64,000 nt of DNA from CF-46 sp963760735. GTDB lineage: Bacteria > Chloroflexota > Limnocylindria > Limnocylindrales > CSP1-4. The stretch spans positions 310,001-374,000 of the forward strand of contig CAVXEB010000007.1 of the NCBI GenBank assembly GCA_963760735.1, given 5' to 3'. The notes beneath the pieces are model-generated. The model was not told where the DNA came from and did no database searches. It saw only the letters and a program-made list of their open reading frames with translations. A program made the position numbers and the translations under genes. Shown one piece after another: positions 37,378 through 45,452 of this stretch; the stretch's first letter is position 1, and the number at the start of each line of letters is the position of its first letter.

Positions 37378-39822
37378 ATGAGCGCATCGCCGGCCGATCG
37401 ACGACGCCCGGCCGATCCGTCGCCGGCCGTCGCGACCCCCGGTGCGGCGATCCTCGTCGGCCTCGTCCGCCTGATCGGGATCGTCGCGATCTCGATCGGC
37501 CTGCTCGAGACCGGTGCGGGGATCGTCTACCGCGAGCCGCGGGCCGTGCTCCTCGGGCTGACGGCAGCGGTCTACGGGATCTGGGTGGCCACCCGCGTCA
37601 GCGGCCTCAACGGACCCAACCGCGAGTCGACGATCACCCGGATCGCGGCGACCACCCTCGCACTGATCGCTCTCGCGGCGACCCTCCAGCCATCGATGGC
37701 AACGGCGATGGCCATCGCGTCGCTCCTGCCTGCGGTGATCGTGACCCCGCTCGTGTCGAGCCGGACGGTCCTCCGCCTCCTCATCGCGAGCGGGCTCGTC
37801 GGCGCCTGGAGCGTCCTCGTCGGGGTCGTCCTGCCCGACACGAACCGCCTGCCGCTCACCGCGCAGGCGGCATTCGCGTTTGTGAGCCTGGTTCTCGCCT
37901 ACACCTTCCTGATCATGTTCCTGTGGGAGGTGAGTCGCCGGCTCAAGGACACGGCCGCCGACCTTCGGAGCGTCGTCACGATGTCGGGCGACCTCGCCCA
38001 GTCCCTCGATCCGCGACTGGTGGGCGACCGGATCGCCGTCCACATCGCCCGGGCCGTCGGTGCCGACGACTGCGCCCTCAGCTACTGGGACCGGCCGACG
38101 AACCGGGTCATGACCCTCGGCTACGAGCCACCGGAGCGGCGCGGCGCCCTCAACGAGACCTATGCCGTCGACGACTTCCCGGCGACGCGGACGGTCCTGG
38201 AAACACAGGCGCCGATGCTGGTCGACGTCGACGACCCGGCCGCCGACCCGGAGGAGATCCGCTATCTCGCCTCGATCGGACACCGCTCGATGGCGATGGT
38301 GCCGCTTGTCGCGGCCGGTCGGACGATCGGGCTGATCGAGGTCACCGCCGCCCGGCGGCGAGCCTTCGGCGAGCGGACGATCGAGCTCGCGACGATGCTC
38401 GCGGGCGAGGCGGCGATGGCGCTCGAGAACGCCCGACTGTACGACCAGATCCGGCACCAGGCGCTCCACGACGGGCTGACCGGGCTCGCCAACCGCGTCC
38501 TGTTCCGCGACCGGGTCGAGCACGCGGTCGAGCGCAGCCGGCGATCGGGCGCCCAGCTCGCCCTGCTGTTCATCGACCTCGACGACTTCAAGACGCTCAA
38601 CGACAACCACGGCCACGCCCGGGGCGACGAGGTCCTCGCGACGGTCGCGGGGCGGCTCGCGGACGTCCTCCGCCCGGTCGACACCGCCGCGCGACTCGGT
38701 GGCGACGAGTTCGCCGTGCTCCTCGAGGACGTGGCCGGCGAGGCCGACGCGCTGGCCGTCGCGACGCGCATCAACGACTCGTTCCGCCAGCCGCTGTCCC
38801 TCGACCTGACGCCGGTCCGGATCGCGGCCAGCATCGGCGTCGCCCTCGGGACCGGTCCGGAGTCCGCCGACGACCTGCTCCGCAATGCCGACGTCGCGAT
38901 GTACGCCGCCAAGCAGTCATCGCGCGGCGGTGCCGAGATCTTCCAGCCGGGCTTCCGCGACGGCGCGGCGGAGCGAGCCGCGCGAGCCGAGCGGCTCCGC
39001 GGTGTCGAGCAGCGCGACGAGCTCCGCCTTGACTACCAGCCGATCGTCGACCTGGGGACCACGGCGATCGTCGGGGTCGAGGCGCTCGTCCGCTGGCAGC
39101 CGCCGGATGGGCCCGTCCTCATGCCAGGCGAATGGATCGACCTCGCCGAGCAGACCGGCGACATCGTGCCGATCGGGCGCTGGATCCTCCGCGAGGCCTG
39201 CCGCCAGGCACGCGACTGGCAGATCCGCCTGGACCGGCCCGACCTCCGGATCAGTGTCAACCTGTCGGCCCGCCAGTTCCGGGAGCACGACATCGTGTCG
39301 ACGGTCCGGACCGTGCTCGAGGAGACCGGGCTGCCGCCGGCGAGCCTGGTCCTCGAGATCACCGAGAGCGGCCTCATGCGGCGGACGGCCTCGACGATCG
39401 CGCTGTTGACGGCGCTCCGCGAGCTCGGCACGCACCTCGCGATCGACGACTTCGGGACCGGCTACTCGTCGCTCAGCTACCTCGAGCGGTTCCCGATCGA
39501 CATCCTGAAGATCGACCGGACGTTCGTGTCGTCGACCGGCGCCGGCGCGTCCCCGATCGCCCGGGCTGTGATCGATCTCGGACGGACGCTCGAGCTCGAG
39601 GTCATTGCCGAGGGGATCGAGCACGCCGAGCAGGCCCGCTGGCTGATGGACCTGGGCTGCCGGTTCGGCCAGGGGTTCCTGTATGCCAGGCCGGTCGGAG
39701 CGGCGGCGCTCGAGGCGTTGCTCGCGGAGGGCGCGGGCCTGGCAGGAGCGACGCCCGACGCCCCGCCTGCCCGCGACGAGCCCGACGATCCCCGGCGACT
39801 CCGGCTCGTCAGCGGCGACTGA
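37378..39822 (+). CDS. Membrane GAF-GGDEF-EAL protein (c-di-GMP synthase/hydrolase)
   Basis: An 814-residue signalling protein. About residues 18-190 hold five or six transmembrane helices; about 200-355 form a GAF domain (VGADDCALSYWD, RSMAMVPLVAAGRTIGLIEV); a diguanylate-cyclase domain follows with an intact GGDEF at 441-445 (ARLGGDEFAVLL) and then an EAL domain with EAL at 568-570 (VGVEALVRW) and DDFGTGYSSLSY. All catalytic motifs are intact, so it could both make and break c-di-GMP. No RxxD inhibitory site is obvious before GGDEF. ATG 37378 is preferred; GTG 37354 is an alternative. Monocistronic, divergent from the FAH gene. Confidence 0.94.
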   Translation: MSASPADRRRPADPSPAVATPGAAILVGLVRLIGIVAISIGLLETGAGIVYREPRAVLLGLTAAVYGIWVATRVSGLNGPNRESTITRIAATTLALIALAATLQPSMATAMAIASLLPAVIVTPLVSSRTVLRLLIASGLVGAWSVLVGVVLPDTNRLPLTAQAAFAFVSLVLAYTFLIMFLWEVSRRLKDTAADLRSVVTMSGDLAQSLDPRLVGDRIAVHIARAVGADDCALSYWDRPTNRVMTLGYEPPERRGALNETYAVDDFPATRTVLETQAPMLVDVDDPAADPEEIRYLASIGHRSMAMVPLVAAGRTIGLIEVTAARRRAFGERTIELATMLAGEAAMALENARLYDQIRHQALHDGLTGLANRVLFRDRVEHAVERSRRSGAQLALLFIDLDDFKTLNDNHGHARGDEVLATVAGRLADVLRPVDTAARLGGDEFAVLLEDVAGEADALAVATRINDSFRQPLSLDLTPVRIAASIGVALGTGPESADDLLRNADVAMYAAKQSSRGGAEIFQPGFRDGAAERAARAERLRGVEQRDELRLDYQPIVDLGTTAIVGVEALVRWQPPDGPVLMPGEWIDLAEQTGDIVPIGRWILREACRQARDWQIRLDRPDLRISVNLSARQFREHDIVSTVRTVLEETGLPPASLVLEITESGLMRRTASTIALLTALRELGTHLAIDDFGTGYSSLSYLERFPIDILKIDRTFVSSTGAGASPIARAVIDLGRTLELEVIAEGIEHAEQARWLMDLGCRFGQGFLYARPVGAAALEALLAEGAGLAGATPDAPPARDEPDDPRRLRLVSGD

Positions 39823-39843
39823 TCGCCCGCGGTCGCTCGGCCG

Positions 39844-40311
39844 TCAGAACGGCTTGAGCGTCATCAGCCAGACGAGGACCACGAGGCCGCCGAGACCGAC
39901 GATCGCGAGGCTCTCCGGGCGGCGGTTGTCGACCCGTCGAGCGAGCTCCGCCGCGTCGATCGTCGGCGGCCCGCCGTCCTTCGGCAGCACTGCCTCGCGG
40001 AGCGGGTAGTAGAACGAGGCGCCCAGTGCATACATCCCCGCGATGACGATCACCAGGACCACGTAGGACGCGACGATCCAGCCGGCCGTGAGCTGGTTCG
40101 CGTTCCACGCGGCCCCGAGCCCGCCGATCACGAGCAGGAGCAATCCGAGGTACATCGCCTGGTTCGCCCGCATCGACAGCCCGAGGAGCAGTCGCGCCGA
40201 CTCGGGCCGGGGATCGCTGCGGACGCCGAAGGCGGCCCACATCGAGACGCCGTGCATCAGCAGGAACAGCACCAGTCCGAAGAGGTGGACGAACACGAGC
40301 CACTGGTACAT
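39844..40311 (-). CDS. Four-helix membrane protein (DUF2269-like)
   Basis: A 155-residue integral membrane protein with four helices, beginning MYQWLVFVHLFGLVLFLLMHG; the early H-x-x-G and histidine in helix 1 and SMRANQAMYLGLLLLVIGGLGAAW resemble DUF2269-type proteins. ATG 40311 has AAGGAGG five bases upstream and is two bases after the preceding gene stop, so the two membrane proteins form an operon. Function unknown. Conserved histidines could bind haem, but that is speculation. Confidence 0.7.
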   Translation of the reverse strand: MYQWLVFVHLFGLVLFLLMHGVSMWAAFGVRSDPRPESARLLLGLSMRANQAMYLGLLLLVIGGLGAAWNANQLTAGWIVASYVVLVIVIAGMYALGASFYYPLREAVLPKDGGPPTIDAAELARRVDNRRPESLAIVGLGGLVVLVWLMTLKPF

Positions 40312-40312
40312 C

Positions 40313-40705
40313 TCAGCCTCCTTCCGTCGGTGCTCCGAGGACCGTCGCTCGCCACGCGTGACGGGCGTACCAGGCGCCAGCCCCGAACAGCAGCAGCGCG
40401 GTGACGGGATGCAGGGCGGCGACCCACGTCGGGCCGCTCCGGAAGTTCGGCAGCACCGTCTGGACGACGTACAGCAGGAGCAGCCCGAAGCAGATCGCGA
40501 TGTCGCGACGCGGACGGCGCGCCGCGATGGCGGTCACGAGGAGCGCGGCGGACGCCAGCCCGACCCACGTGTAGCCGAAGTCGCGATGGGCCGAGAAGTC
40601 GCCCGAGCCGCCGAGGTTGGCGATCGCAAGACCCGCGAGGAAGACCTGGATGAGGATCGCGACGACGAAGACGATCGCCGCGATCGCGTGGATGCGTCCC
40701 AGCAC
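40313..40705 (-). CDS. Four-helix membrane protein (DUF6220-like)
   Basis: A 130-residue protein with four predicted helices, beginning GRIHAIAAIVFVVAILIQVFLAG and including HRDFGYTWVGLASAALLV and ALHPVTALLLFGAGAWYA. I chose GTG 40705, which has GGGAGGGAG six bases upstream, over ATG 40732, which has no ribosome-binding site. Histidines recur in each helix. Function unknown. Co-transcribed with the four-helix protein downstream. Confidence 0.7.
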   Translation of the reverse strand: MLGRIHAIAAIVFVVAILIQVFLAGLAIANLGGSGDFSAHRDFGYTWVGLASAALLVTAIAARRPRRDIAICFGLLLLYVVQTVLPNFRSGPTWVAALHPVTALLLFGAGAWYARHAWRATVLGAPTEGG

Positions 40706-40788
40706 GATCCGCTCCCTCCCTGACGGCTCCATCGACCGTCAGCCAGATCTTGCGCCCCTCGTGCGCGCCTCGTCACCCCGCCCGGCCG

Positions 40789-41091
40789 TCAGGGCGCCTC
40801 GCGGTTCGGTGACCGGAACCAGGTCTCGATCGCGACGGCGACGACGTGCGGGCAGAGCCCGGTCGCGGACGGCATGTCGCACGTGCACGACACGTCGAGC
40901 GTCGCCTCGCGGGCGATCAGCACGACGCTCCGGTCGACGCGGTCGGCGACGCTGGCCGTGACCCGGGTCGGGCCGAACTCGACGATCCGGACCGCGCCGC
41001 TGTCGCGAAGGACGTCGCCGGCCCGGACGAGGTACTCGCCCGCCCGGACCCGGAGGACCTCGGGCTCGAGCAGGTCCGCGACCGATGCCAC
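40789..41091 (-). CDS. Small SWIM zinc-finger protein coupled to hppD
   Basis: A 100-residue protein. The C-terminal part VSCTCDMPSATGLCPHVVAVAIETW is a SWIM-type zinc finger (CxC, eight residues, CxH). The N-terminal half is a small beta-rich domain (EVLRVRAGEYLVRAGDVL, GPTRVTASVADR). SWIM fingers bind DNA or protein. It starts at GTG 41091, two bases downstream of the hppD stop, so it is translationally coupled to hppD; why is unclear. It could be a regulator or simply share the transcript. Confidence 0.75.
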   Translation of the reverse strand: MASVADLLEPEVLRVRAGEYLVRAGDVLRDSGAVRIVEFGPTRVTASVADRVDRSVVLIAREATLDVSCTCDMPSATGLCPHVVAVAIETWFRSPNREAP

Positions 41092-41093
41092 CG

Positions 41094-42263
41094 CTACAGG
41101 TTGCCCCGCCGGGCCTGCTCGATCTCGATCGCCTCGAACAGCGCCTTGAAGTTGCCGACGCCGAAGCCCCGCGACCCGTGCCGCTCGATGATCTCGAAGA
41201 AAAACGTGGGCCGGTCCTGGATCGGCCGGGTGAAGATCTGGAGGAGGTAGCCCTCCTCGTCGCGGTCGGCCTCGATCCCGAGCTCCTCGAGCGTCTCGAT
41301 CGGCACGCCGACATCGCCGACCCGGTCGGCGAGCTGCTCGTAGTAGGCGTGCGGCATGCCCAGGAACTCCACTCCGAGACGGCGCAGCGTCCGGACCGTC
41401 GCGACGATGTCCTCGGTCCGCAGCGCGATGTGCTGGGTGCCGGCCTCGCCGTAGTAGTCGATGAACTCCTGGATCTGGCTCTTCTTCTTGCCGCTCGCCG
41501 GCTCGTTGATCGGGAACTTCACCCGTCCGTTGCCGTTGGTCATGACCTTCGACATCAGGGCGCTGTACTCGGTGTGGATGACCTTGTCGTCGTAGTGGAT
41601 GAGCTGGGCGAAGCCGAAGACGTCCCGGTAGAAGTCGACGAACCGGTTCATGTCGCCCAGCTCGACGTTGCCGACGCAGTGGTCGATCTCGAGCAGGCTC
41701 ATCCCCTGCGCCGCCGGCGCGGGCTTCTTCACCTTCCGGAACCCCGGCGCAAAGACGCCGTGATAGTCGGACCGGTCGACGAAGCTGTGGCGAACCGAGC
41801 CGTAGGTGAACACGGCCGACCGGCGGAGCACGCCGTCCTCGCCCCCGTCGAGCTCGACGGGCTCGATCGCGGGATTCGCTCCGCGCTTCGTGGTCTCGGC
41901 GAACGAGCTCGCCGCATCGTCGACGAGGAAGGCGATGTCCTTGACGCCGTCCCCGTGGCGATGGACGTGCTCGGCGATCTCGCTGTCGGGGCCGAGCGCG
42001 CCGGTCAGGACGATCGTGATGTCGTTCCGGCGCATCACGTAGCTCGTCCGGTCGCGGACGCCGGTCTCGAGGCCGGCGTAGGCGATCGGCGTGAAGCCCC
42101 ACAGGGTCCGGAAGTAGTGTGCCGACTGGCGGGCGTTGCCGACCCAGAACTCGACGTGGTCGATCCCGTTGAGCGGGAGGAAGTCCTGGGCTTCGTCGTA
42201 GGCGTTCTTGTTGACGTGGGCGCCCGCCTGGTTGGCGGCCCCCCGGGCGAGCGTGTCGGTCAC
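41094..42263 (-). CDS. hppD: 4-hydroxyphenylpyruvate dioxygenase
   Basis: A 389-residue Fe(II) dioxygenase that converts 4-hydroxyphenylpyruvate to homogentisate, the substrate of HmgA at 31220. The two vicinal-oxygen-chelate domains are visible, and the three metal ligands lie in LLEIDHCVGNVE (His), AGTQHIALRTEDI (His) and TFFFEIIERHG (Glu). The C-terminal GFGVGNFKALFEAIE helix gates the active site. It starts at GTG 42263 with GGAGAG six bases upstream. Followed two bases later by the SWIM protein; divergent from a DinB-fold gene. Confidence 0.95.
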   Translation of the reverse strand: MTDTLARGAANQAGAHVNKNAYDEAQDFLPLNGIDHVEFWVGNARQSAHYFRTLWGFTPIAYAGLETGVRDRTSYVMRRNDITIVLTGALGPDSEIAEHVHRHGDGVKDIAFLVDDAASSFAETTKRGANPAIEPVELDGGEDGVLRRSAVFTYGSVRHSFVDRSDYHGVFAPGFRKVKKPAPAAQGMSLLEIDHCVGNVELGDMNRFVDFYRDVFGFAQLIHYDDKVIHTEYSALMSKVMTNGNGRVKFPINEPASGKKKSQIQEFIDYYGEAGTQHIALRTEDIVATVRTLRRLGVEFLGMPHAYYEQLADRVGDVGVPIETLEELGIEADRDEEGYLLQIFTRPIQDRPTFFFEIIERHGSRGFGVGNFKALFEAIEIEQARRGNL

Positions 42264-42405
42264 CGCGGCTCTCCGTGCGGCTCCGCGGCGATGTCGGCGA
42301 TCCCGCTGCCGGGCGAACGGCCGGCGCGCCACGGAACGGCGACCCGGCACTGCGCCGGGATGGTCTGGCCGTCCATGCTACGCCGCCGCGTGCCAGACTG
42401 GGTGG

Positions 42406-42900
42406 ATGAACGACCTCGCCGATCGACTGCGCGACGCGGGCAGCGACCTCCTCGATCTCCGCGGTCCGCTCGTCGCCGGCGAGCCATGGCCGCTCAGCGC
42501 CGCGTACGGCACCGAGCCCGAGGCGGACTGGGGACCGCGCGAGGTCCTCGCCCACGTGAACGAGATGCTCGGCTACTGGACGGCGCAGCTCGAGTCGGTC
42601 CTCGCCGGGGATCCCGGGACGGCCGTCCCGTTCGGTCGGGTCGCGTCGGATCCGGACCGGATCGCCCGCATCGCCGCCGATCGCGAGCTCCCGTCCGGCG
42701 ACCTCCTCGATCGGATCGACGCCGGGCTCGTCACCGCGACCGGGTTCGCCGGAGGGCTGTCGGCGGCGGACCTCGAGCGCCGAGGGCTCCACCCGACGCG
42801 AGGCGAGCTCACGGTGGGCGCCTCGCTGGAGCGGTTCCTCGTGACCCACGTCGAGGAGCACGTCGTCCAGCTCCGCGAGATCCTCGCCCGCCGGACCTGA
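42406..42900 (+). CDS. DinB-fold protein, unknown function
   Basis: A 164-residue four-helix-bundle protein of the DinB/maleylpyruvate-isomerase superfamily: WGPREVLAHVNEMLGYWTAQL carries the first conserved His, and FLVTHVEEHVVQLREILA the paired His residues of the metal site. No signal peptide. ATG 42406. Such proteins include thiol-dependent transferases, but specificity is unknown. Divergent from hppD. Followed at once by a double hairpin (42906-42959). Confidence 0.8.
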   Translation: MNDLADRLRDAGSDLLDLRGPLVAGEPWPLSAAYGTEPEADWGPREVLAHVNEMLGYWTAQLESVLAGDPGTAVPFGRVASDPDRIARIAADRELPSGDLLDRIDAGLVTATGFAGGLSAADLERRGLHPTRGELTVGASLERFLVTHVEEHVVQLREILARRT

Positions 42901-42905
42901 GCGTC

Positions 42906-42959
42906 CACCCGGCGCGCCGGGTGGGCCTGCCCGTGCACCGTGGTGGTGCCGGCAGGCCC
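42906..42959 (+). terminator. Two consecutive strong hairpins after the DinB-fold gene
   Basis: CACCCGGCG/CGCCGGGTG (42906-42923) is a perfect 9-bp palindrome. It abuts GGGCCTGCC (42923-42931) and GGCAGGCCC (42951-42959), a 9-bp stem containing a nested GCACC/GGTGC stem. Neither has a T-tract. They may end the upstream transcript or form a structured leader for the microprotein gene 130 bases downstream. Confidence 0.5.
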
Positions 42960-43090
42960 CGATCGCGTGCTCAACAGGACTTCCGGCGGGTGGGTCATGG
43001 TACCGACGGGCTATTCCCGTCGAACGGCGTCGTCTCGTACGTTCCTTCTCCGCGCGCGACCCCGTTGCGCCGGGAGGGAGGATCCGTTCA

Positions 43091-43192
43091 ATGCAGAAGG
43101 TCAAGTCGCTGGGGTTCAGGATCGTCATGGTCCTGTCAGCGCTCGCCAGCTCGGCACTCGTGCTCGAAGCCGGGCAGCGCTGGCAACACTGA
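43091..43192 (+). CDS. 33-residue single-helix microprotein ending EAGQRWQH
   Basis: A short gene with a strong GGGAGGGAGG ribosome-binding site about nine bases before ATG 43091. The product has a basic start (MQKVKSLGFR), a hydrophobic segment IVMVLSALASSALVL that makes one transmembrane helix, and an EAGQRWQH C-terminus. A second gene of exactly the same length at 56635-56736 on the other strand ends EAGQRWGH; 12 of 33 aligned positions are identical without gaps, seven of the last eight. A textbook intrinsic terminator follows at 43265-43293. No function known; a membrane peptide is likely. Confidence 0.75.
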   Translation: MQKVKSLGFRIVMVLSALASSALVLEAGQRWQH

Positions 43193-43264
43193 GCCCACAC
43201 CGTCCCGCGACTTCGGACTCATCCGGCGGGCCTCCGACCGCCACTGCGCCACAAGCGCACCGAC

Positions 43265-43293
43265 AGAGCCGCCCGTACCTCACGGGCGGCTCT
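43265..43293 (+). terminator. Intrinsic terminator downstream of the microprotein gene
   Basis: AGAGCCGCCCGT and ACGGGCGGCTCT form a 12-bp perfect stem around a five-base loop, followed by TTCGATT. It is the best intrinsic terminator in the window and lies 73 bases after the microprotein stop, supporting a real short transcript. The intervening 43193-43264 holds no further reading frame I would call. Confidence 0.8.
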
Positions 43294-43518
43294 TTCGATT
43301 CCGCGCACCACGCGCGGGTCCGGCCGCGGGCCGTCTGGCGGACCTGGCGACTTCCGGTGTCGCGCTCGCCACGTTCGGTCAGCGCCTGGTCCGGCGAAGG
43401 GACCAGGCGAAGGGACCAAGTGACCGCCGAGGCACGGATCTTGGCTCGGGGGACCGACAGAGGGTCGGTTCAGCGGTTCGTTGGTCCGTGACTCGGACCC
43501 CGGAACCGGATGCCCGTC
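43294..43518. other. Intergenic stretch with a tandem 13-base repeat and hairpin
   Basis: No gene is apparent here. GGCGAAGGGACCA occurs twice in direct tandem (43393-43418), and CTGGTCC/GGACCAG at 43386-43406 forms a 7-bp stem with a seven-base loop overlapping the first copy. It is the 3' side of the proline dehydrogenase gene on the minus strand. It could be a 3' untranslated region or a small RNA; nothing in it matches an RNA family I know. Confidence 0.4.
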
Positions 43519-44499
43519 TCAGCCGGCCTGGTGGTCGCGGCCCTCGCGCAGCACGCTCCGCAGGACGAACGCGACGTTCGCCGGCCGCTCGGCCAGCCGT
43601 CGCATGAAGTACGGATACCACTGCGTCCCGAACGGGACGTAGACGCGAACCCCGAATCCCGCCCGGACGAGGCGGTCCTGGAGATCGCGCCGGACCCCGT
43701 AGAGCATCTGGAACTCGAAGCGGTCCGGGGCGATCCCCTGCTCGCGAACGTACGCGACCGCCCGTGCGATCAGGCGCTCGTCGTGGGTCGCGATGGCCGG
43801 GAACGTCCCGTCGCTCAGCAGCCGCTCCATGAGGGCTTCGTAGGCTGCGTCGACGTCCGTCTTCGCGGCGTAGGCGACCGCCGCAGGCTCGACATAGGCC
43901 CCCTTGCACAACCGGACGCGGGCGCCCTCGCCGATCAGGACCTCGACGTCGGCCGGACTTCGGCGGAGGGCCGCCTGGATCACGACTCCGGAGTCGCCGT
44001 GACCTGCGTTCACCGGCCGGAGCTCGCGCCAGAGCGCGAGCGTGGCATCGGTCGTGTCGTGGCTCTCCATGTCGATCCGGACGAAGGCGTCGCAGGCGGC
44101 CGCTCGGGCGAGGATCCGCTCGACGTTGTCGCGGCAGACGCCGTCGTCGAGACCGAGACCCATCTGGCTCAGCTTCACGCTGACGTTGCGGTCGAGGCCC
44201 CGCGCGGCCAGTGCATCGAGCGCGTCCACGTATTCCGTCGCGGCGGCTCGCGCATCGTCGACCGACGTCACGGCCTCGCCGAGCACGTCGACCGTCGTGC
44301 GCAGCCCGGCCTCGTGCAGCCGCTCCAGCGCCGAGAGCGCGTCCTCGAGCGTCTCGCCGGCGACGAACCGGGCGACCATCGATCGCGTCACGGGGAGCCG
44401 GGTCGCCAGCCGGCCGATCGATCGACGACGGGACAGCCACAGCAGGAACGAGCGCAGGGCCCGCTCGGGGGCCGCGCGGAGGGCGGAGGTGGCCGGCAC
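43519..44499 (-). CDS. Proline dehydrogenase (single-domain)
   Basis: A 326-residue FAD enzyme that oxidises proline to pyrroline-5-carboxylate. The beta/alpha-barrel motifs are present: NVSVKLSQMGLGLD, VRIDMESHD, RVRLCKGAYVEP, FPAIATHDERLI and DRFEFQMLYGVRRDLQ. It is the monofunctional form, lacking the PutA aldehyde dehydrogenase domain. GTG 44499 is the likely start; ATG 44535 would overlap the divergent gene's TAGCAT promoter hexamer. Divergent from the DUF421 gene. The opposite reaction direction is supplied by proC at 48313. Confidence 0.92.
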   Translation of the reverse strand: MPATSALRAAPERALRSFLLWLSRRRSIGRLATRLPVTRSMVARFVAGETLEDALSALERLHEAGLRTTVDVLGEAVTSVDDARAAATEYVDALDALAARGLDRNVSVKLSQMGLGLDDGVCRDNVERILARAAACDAFVRIDMESHDTTDATLALWRELRPVNAGHGDSGVVIQAALRRSPADVEVLIGEGARVRLCKGAYVEPAAVAYAAKTDVDAAYEALMERLLSDGTFPAIATHDERLIARAVAYVREQGIAPDRFEFQMLYGVRRDLQDRLVRAGFGVRVYVPFGTQWYPYFMRRLAERPANVAFVLRSVLREGRDHQAG

Positions 44500-44543
44500 G
44501 GGCGCATGGTAGCCGCTCGGTCCGTGGGCTAGCATCGCGCCAG

Positions 44544-45452
44544 ATGACGATCCCCGACCTCGGCTCGGACCTGATCAGCGTCGCGATCCGTACCGCGATC
44601 GTCTATATCGTCCTGGTCATCTTCTTCCGTGTCGTGGGCAAGCGGGAAGCCGGCCAGCTGTCCAGCCTCGACCTGGTCGTCCTCCTCATCATCTCGAACG
44701 CCGTCCAGAACGCGATGGTCGGCGAGAACACGACCCTCATCGGCGGCCTGCTCGCCGCCGCGGTGATCCTGGCCCTGAACTGGGGCCTCCACCAGCTCAA
44801 CGATCGGTTTCCCAGGCTTCGCGAGGTGGTCGAGGGCGAGCCGATCCTCCTCGTCCGGGACGGCAAGATCCTCGGCGACCGCCTCACGAAGGAGGGGCTG
44901 ACCGTCCGGGAGCTGGGCATCGCCCTGCGCCAGAACGGCCTGCTGACCGTTGCCGAGGCGCGGTTCGTCTATCTCGAGACCAACGGCCAGATCACCGTGA
45001 TCCCGCGACGGAAGGGCGAGGACGAGACGGGCGACGTCGACTTCGACCCCGACGATCCCGACGCGGCGATGGTCGGCGATGCGGCGCCGGACGGGTCGCG
45101 GCCACCATCGCCGCCGCCGGCCCGGCAAGCTGTCGGGGACGTCGACCTAGCTGTTCCCGCGGGTCCGGCCGCCGGCCTTCCCGACCACATCGCCGTCGTC
45201 CGGCGATGCCTCGAGGTCGTCGAGCAGGTGCCGCCGAAGGAACGCCCGGATCCGGTTGAACCCGTCGCGCCGGTTCTCCGGACGGTCCCAGCCATGACCC
45301 TCGTCGTCGTACCAGTGGACCTCGTGATGCTTGCCCTCGATCTCGAGGGCCTCGACGATCTTCTCGGTCATGAGCGGGACGACGCGGCGATCCTTCCGTC
45401 CGTGGAGGATGAGGAGCGGCGCCTCGATCGCCTCCGCTCGATAGACCGGTGA
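44544..45452 (+). CDS. DUF421 membrane protein with an antisense-overlapping C-terminal extension
   Basis: A 302-residue frame. Residues 1-150 match DUF421 (YetF-like): three helices (TAIVYIVLVIFFRVVGKREAGQ, then LDLVVLLIISNAVQNAMVG) and a cytoplasmic domain with LREVVEGEPILLVRDGKIL. After about residue 200 (45147) the frame continues 306 bases opposite the 3' end of the S9 peptidase gene, so the last about 100 residues are the antisense of that gene and probably not a domain. TAGCAT at 44530-44535 is eight bases before the ATG, and no ribosome-binding site is present, suggesting a leaderless mRNA. The family's function is unclear. Confidence 0.85.
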   Translation: MTIPDLGSDLISVAIRTAIVYIVLVIFFRVVGKREAGQLSSLDLVVLLIISNAVQNAMVGENTTLIGGLLAAAVILALNWGLHQLNDRFPRLREVVEGEPILLVRDGKILGDRLTKEGLTVRELGIALRQNGLLTVAEARFVYLETNGQITVIPRRKGEDETGDVDFDPDDPDAAMVGDAAPDGSRPPSPPPARQAVGDVDLAVPAGPAAGLPDHIAVVRRCLEVVEQVPPKERPDPVEPVAPVLRTVPAMTLVVVPVDLVMLALDLEGLDDLLGHERDDAAILPSVEDEERRLDRLRSIDR

